Assembly (NCBI GenBank): GCA_963210315.1
Contig: OY723323.1
Location: forward strand, 1,426,001-1,490,000
Direction of reading: 5' to 3'
Length of the DNA: 64,000 nt
Source: Rhynchopus euleeides
Taxonomy: Eukaryota > Euglenozoa > Diplonemea > Diplonemida > Diplonemidae
The notes under the pieces were generated by a model. The model made no database searches. It worked only from the letters and a program-made list of their open reading frames with translations, and was not told the origin of the DNA. Both the position numbers and the translations under genes were made by a program. Shown here piece after piece: positions 62,130 to 64,000 of this stretch (the first letter of the stretch is position 1; every line of letters starts with the position of its first letter).

Positions 62130-64000
62130 AGAACTGTCTCGCCCGTCTCTGTTGTGTCGAACATATGCCAGCCTGATGTGTCACCACACACACCCAGGGA
62201 TTCCTTGGCAAACAGGACTACGCTATACGCAGCAACAGTAGAATTGGATCGGCCATGCATCACAACCTTGTAACTGCGGTAAGCCCGTGGCGACGCCACT
62301 TCGAAGTAGAGCCTGCTCAGAGACGCACGCGTGAGCGATGTGTGCTGGCGTGACAGGAGGACCCACGCCCGGTCATCTGGGTCAGCAGAGAGGCGAGAGT
62401 CGAAGCTCAGCCCGTACAGTGCGACCTCTTCTGGAACAGTTTCAGCTTCAACGAATGGGTCGACAGCAAGGCCTGCCAGAGGCTCGTTGCCGACCGTGCT
62501 GAATTCAACCACAAGAGGTGATCCTGATGCGTAGAACGGGCGTCCACCCACTTGCTCTTCGCTGGTTTGCCACTGAAAGCTGCTGCCATCTTTCTTGATG
62601 TGGTCAGAGGTGAACAGAATCTGTGGGTCTCCGGACAGGTACGGCACCCCACCCTCGCGCACTGAAGGGAGCGACGCACGAATCGCGAATACGTTTGGAG
62701 GAAGGTCGGGGAACGGCAAGCACTTGCCACAGGTCAGAGGACAGAGGTGTTCTGCCCGCTCGCACGACAATGAAGAGCAGTCCACGTGGTCAAGGTCAGC
62801 GCAGACGTCATGTGTCAAGTCCAGTTCGCAGCACGTCTTTTTGCACGCAGTGTCGAGGCTGCACCGCATCCCTTGTTTTTCTTCACTGAAGTCGCCATAG
62901 CCGGCACAGGTGTGCGGTGCAGAGTCGGACAGTTGTTCGCATCTTGGGTTCTTCGCGCAGCAGGCGCTCCGATGCAAGGCAGGAATGCAGCGTTCCCCAC
63001 AGAACGCATCATCGACAACCATTCGATACTTACACTCTGCGACAGGGAAGTGGTGACCGCAAGTCTCTGCAACCTCCTGACGCACCGTCCGGAGGCCCCC
63101 TGCAATGGCCTCAGGGAGTTCGAGAAATCTCGCGCCTCCGAGCAGAACTTCGAACCCAACAATCATGCCAGGAGACGGGACCACGAAGACCCCGATGAAT
63201 CCGCTTGAGCTTCTCCCACTGCCGCCGATGACGTGAGCAGTGACAGAAGATTGGGTGCCGGCTTCGGTTGATGTTGACTGGACCAGACGGAGCGTCCTCC
63301 CTTGAAGCACGACGGGGTTGGCCTGGAAGAGTGGCACGACACGCAGAACCCCTTGCGTGGCATTGTCGCTGCCGAACTGTGGGAGGTTCAGGATCACGTC
63401 CCTTCCATCTTCCTTTGCCACCAGCAGCTCGGGGATTCCATCTCCGTCGGAGTCGAACACAGAGGCAGTCGTCAGCGTCGCTCCCCAATCGCCGCATCGC
63501 GAAACTTCGAAGCTCGGCGAGGCGGGGTCGGCTGAAGGCTTGTTGATGAGAACCGTGTCCGGGACACCCACGCCTCCAATGAACACATCCGGAAGGGCAT
63601 CTCCATTCATGTCCATGCAAACGACTGCCGAGGTGGTCTGCACCCTCGGCAGGCCCTGCACCCTCAGGGGGCTCTCTGTGTACAGCTGGTCGACCTGCAG
63701 CAGGATCCGGTTGCTCTCGATGATGTCAATAGTCCCGTCGGTGTTGATGTCACAGAAAGCAACACCCGAGACCACAGCCAGGTCCAGCGAGCATGACTGT
63801 GTCGAAGAGGCGCAAGTGTCACGGATGGGGAGGACAGCGGTCTGGCTGTAACCCCCTCCTGCCTGCCCCTCGAGGACGAGGTCAGCGAGCTGCCCACCGC
63901 TCCGGCCGCGCCTGACGAAGATGTCGAGCATCCCGTCTGCATTGAGATCAGTGGCGTAGAGATCCCCTGGCGCCGCCTCCAGGCCCATCAGCCGCTGCAC
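62087..64000 (-). CDS. Secreted FG-GAP/VCBS and Cys-rich protein, 5' partial
   Basis: 637 codons, open to the right edge, so the N-terminus is outside the window. Numbering from the edge: four FG-GAP-like calcium-binding repeats at 14-30, 81-98, 127-143 and 180-204 (TDLNADGMLDIF, CDINTDGTIDII, MDMNGDALPDVF, FDSDGDGIPELL); a Cys-rich region at 313-427 whose last part (CADLDHVDCSS...CPLTCGKC) has the ShK-type cysteine pattern; then a beta-rich C-terminal part (about 480-600) ending in SYKVVMHGRSNSTVAAYSVVLF, like a discoidin-type sandwich. Such proteins are extracellular or cell-surface adhesion molecules. The last 14 residues and the stop are encoded by a foldback arm, so the original C-terminus was probably replaced. 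It is the only minus-strand host gene here. Confidence 0.72.
   Translation of the reverse strand: MQRLMGLEAAPGDLYATDLNADGMLDIFVRRGRSGGQLADLVLEGQAGGGYSQTAVLPIRDTCASSTQSCSLDLAVVSGVAFCDINTDGTIDIIESNRILLQVDQLYTESPLRVQGLPRVQTTSAVVCMDMNGDALPDVFIGGVGVPDTVLINKPSADPASPSFEVSRCGDWGATLTTASVFDSDGDGIPELLVAKEDGRDVILNLPQFGSDNATQGVLRVVPLFQANPVVLQGRTLRLVQSTSTEAGTQSSVTAHVIGGSGRSSSGFIGVFVVPSPGMIVGFEVLLGGARFLELPEAIAGGLRTVRQEVAETCGHHFPVAECKYRMVVDDAFCGERCIPALHRSACCAKNPRCEQLSDSAPHTCAGYGDFSEEKQGMRCSLDTACKKTCCELDLTHDVCADLDHVDCSSLSCERAEHLCPLTCGKCLPFPDLPPNVFAIRASLPSVREGGVPYLSGDPQILFTSDHIKKDGSSFQWQTSEEQVGGRPFYASGSPLVVEFSTVGNEPLAGLAVDPFVEAETVPEEVALYGLSFDSRLSADPDDRAWVLLSRQHTSLTRASLSRLYFEVASPRAYRSYKVVMHGRSNSTVAAYSVVLFAKESLGVCGDTSGWHMFDTTETGETVLSHYFTRRGACYIK

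Overview
Nuclear DNA of a repeat-rich unicellular eukaryote. The GC-rich open frames lie far apart in low-complexity DNA full of C/G tracts, pyrimidine runs and CA/GT microsatellites. At least one gene has cis-introns with GT-AG borders. TGA and TAG end the host genes, so the standard code fits. Five host genes in a row read left to right, and several start just after a pyrimidine tract plus AG. That is compatible with polycistronic transcription and trans-splicing (a euglenozoan such as a diplonemid), but an alveolate or another protist is not excluded. I cannot name the organism.

Host genes: a membrane protein with a class III cyclase-like domain that seems inactive (626-2362 +); a DUF1640/MCUR1-like mitochondrial coiled-coil protein (7997-8941 +); a secreted purple acid phosphatase (22621-23925 +); a three-exon thioredoxin-fold protein (33302-34418 +); an ABC half-transporter-like ATPase with a weak membrane region (35999-38299 +); and the C-terminal part of a secreted FG-GAP/Cys-rich protein (62087-64000 -) whose tail now reads into a foldback repeat. 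No tRNA, rRNA or CRISPR array was seen.

Most of the remaining sequence is mobile or repetitive. Two practically identical full-length non-LTR retrotransposons (16301-22435 and 51486-57623) have ORF1, an in-frame TGA followed by CGG, a canonical 2A peptide, and then endonuclease, RT, RNase H and a C-terminal zinc knuckle. No ATG precedes the endonuclease, so expression of ORF2 by stop-codon readthrough plus 2A separation is the most economical reading. A complete hAT transposon (25736-29775) has matching ends, a perfect 8-bp target duplication and an open 966-residue transposase. Comparison of two copies of a 'head plus 182-bp satellite' repeat (41892-43250 and 51104-61417) exposes empty sites: one copy carries a 566-bp MITE with TAA duplication, the other an 8.8-kb TIR element with TTA duplication that itself contains retrotransposon copy 2 and a possible non-autonomous partner.

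Other notable structures are two arrays of TCGACAG palindromes (46.5 and 48.6-49.1 kb), three consecutive GC hairpins (43251-43355), a 31-bp perfect inverted repeat (49823-49887), a small TIR family with TTCGCT/CTCGCTACC ends, a pogo-like MITE with TA duplication, a nested palindrome cluster at 2.7-5.6 kb, and a tandem 0.4-kb repeat interrupted by a retroelement RNase H fragment (30111-31636).
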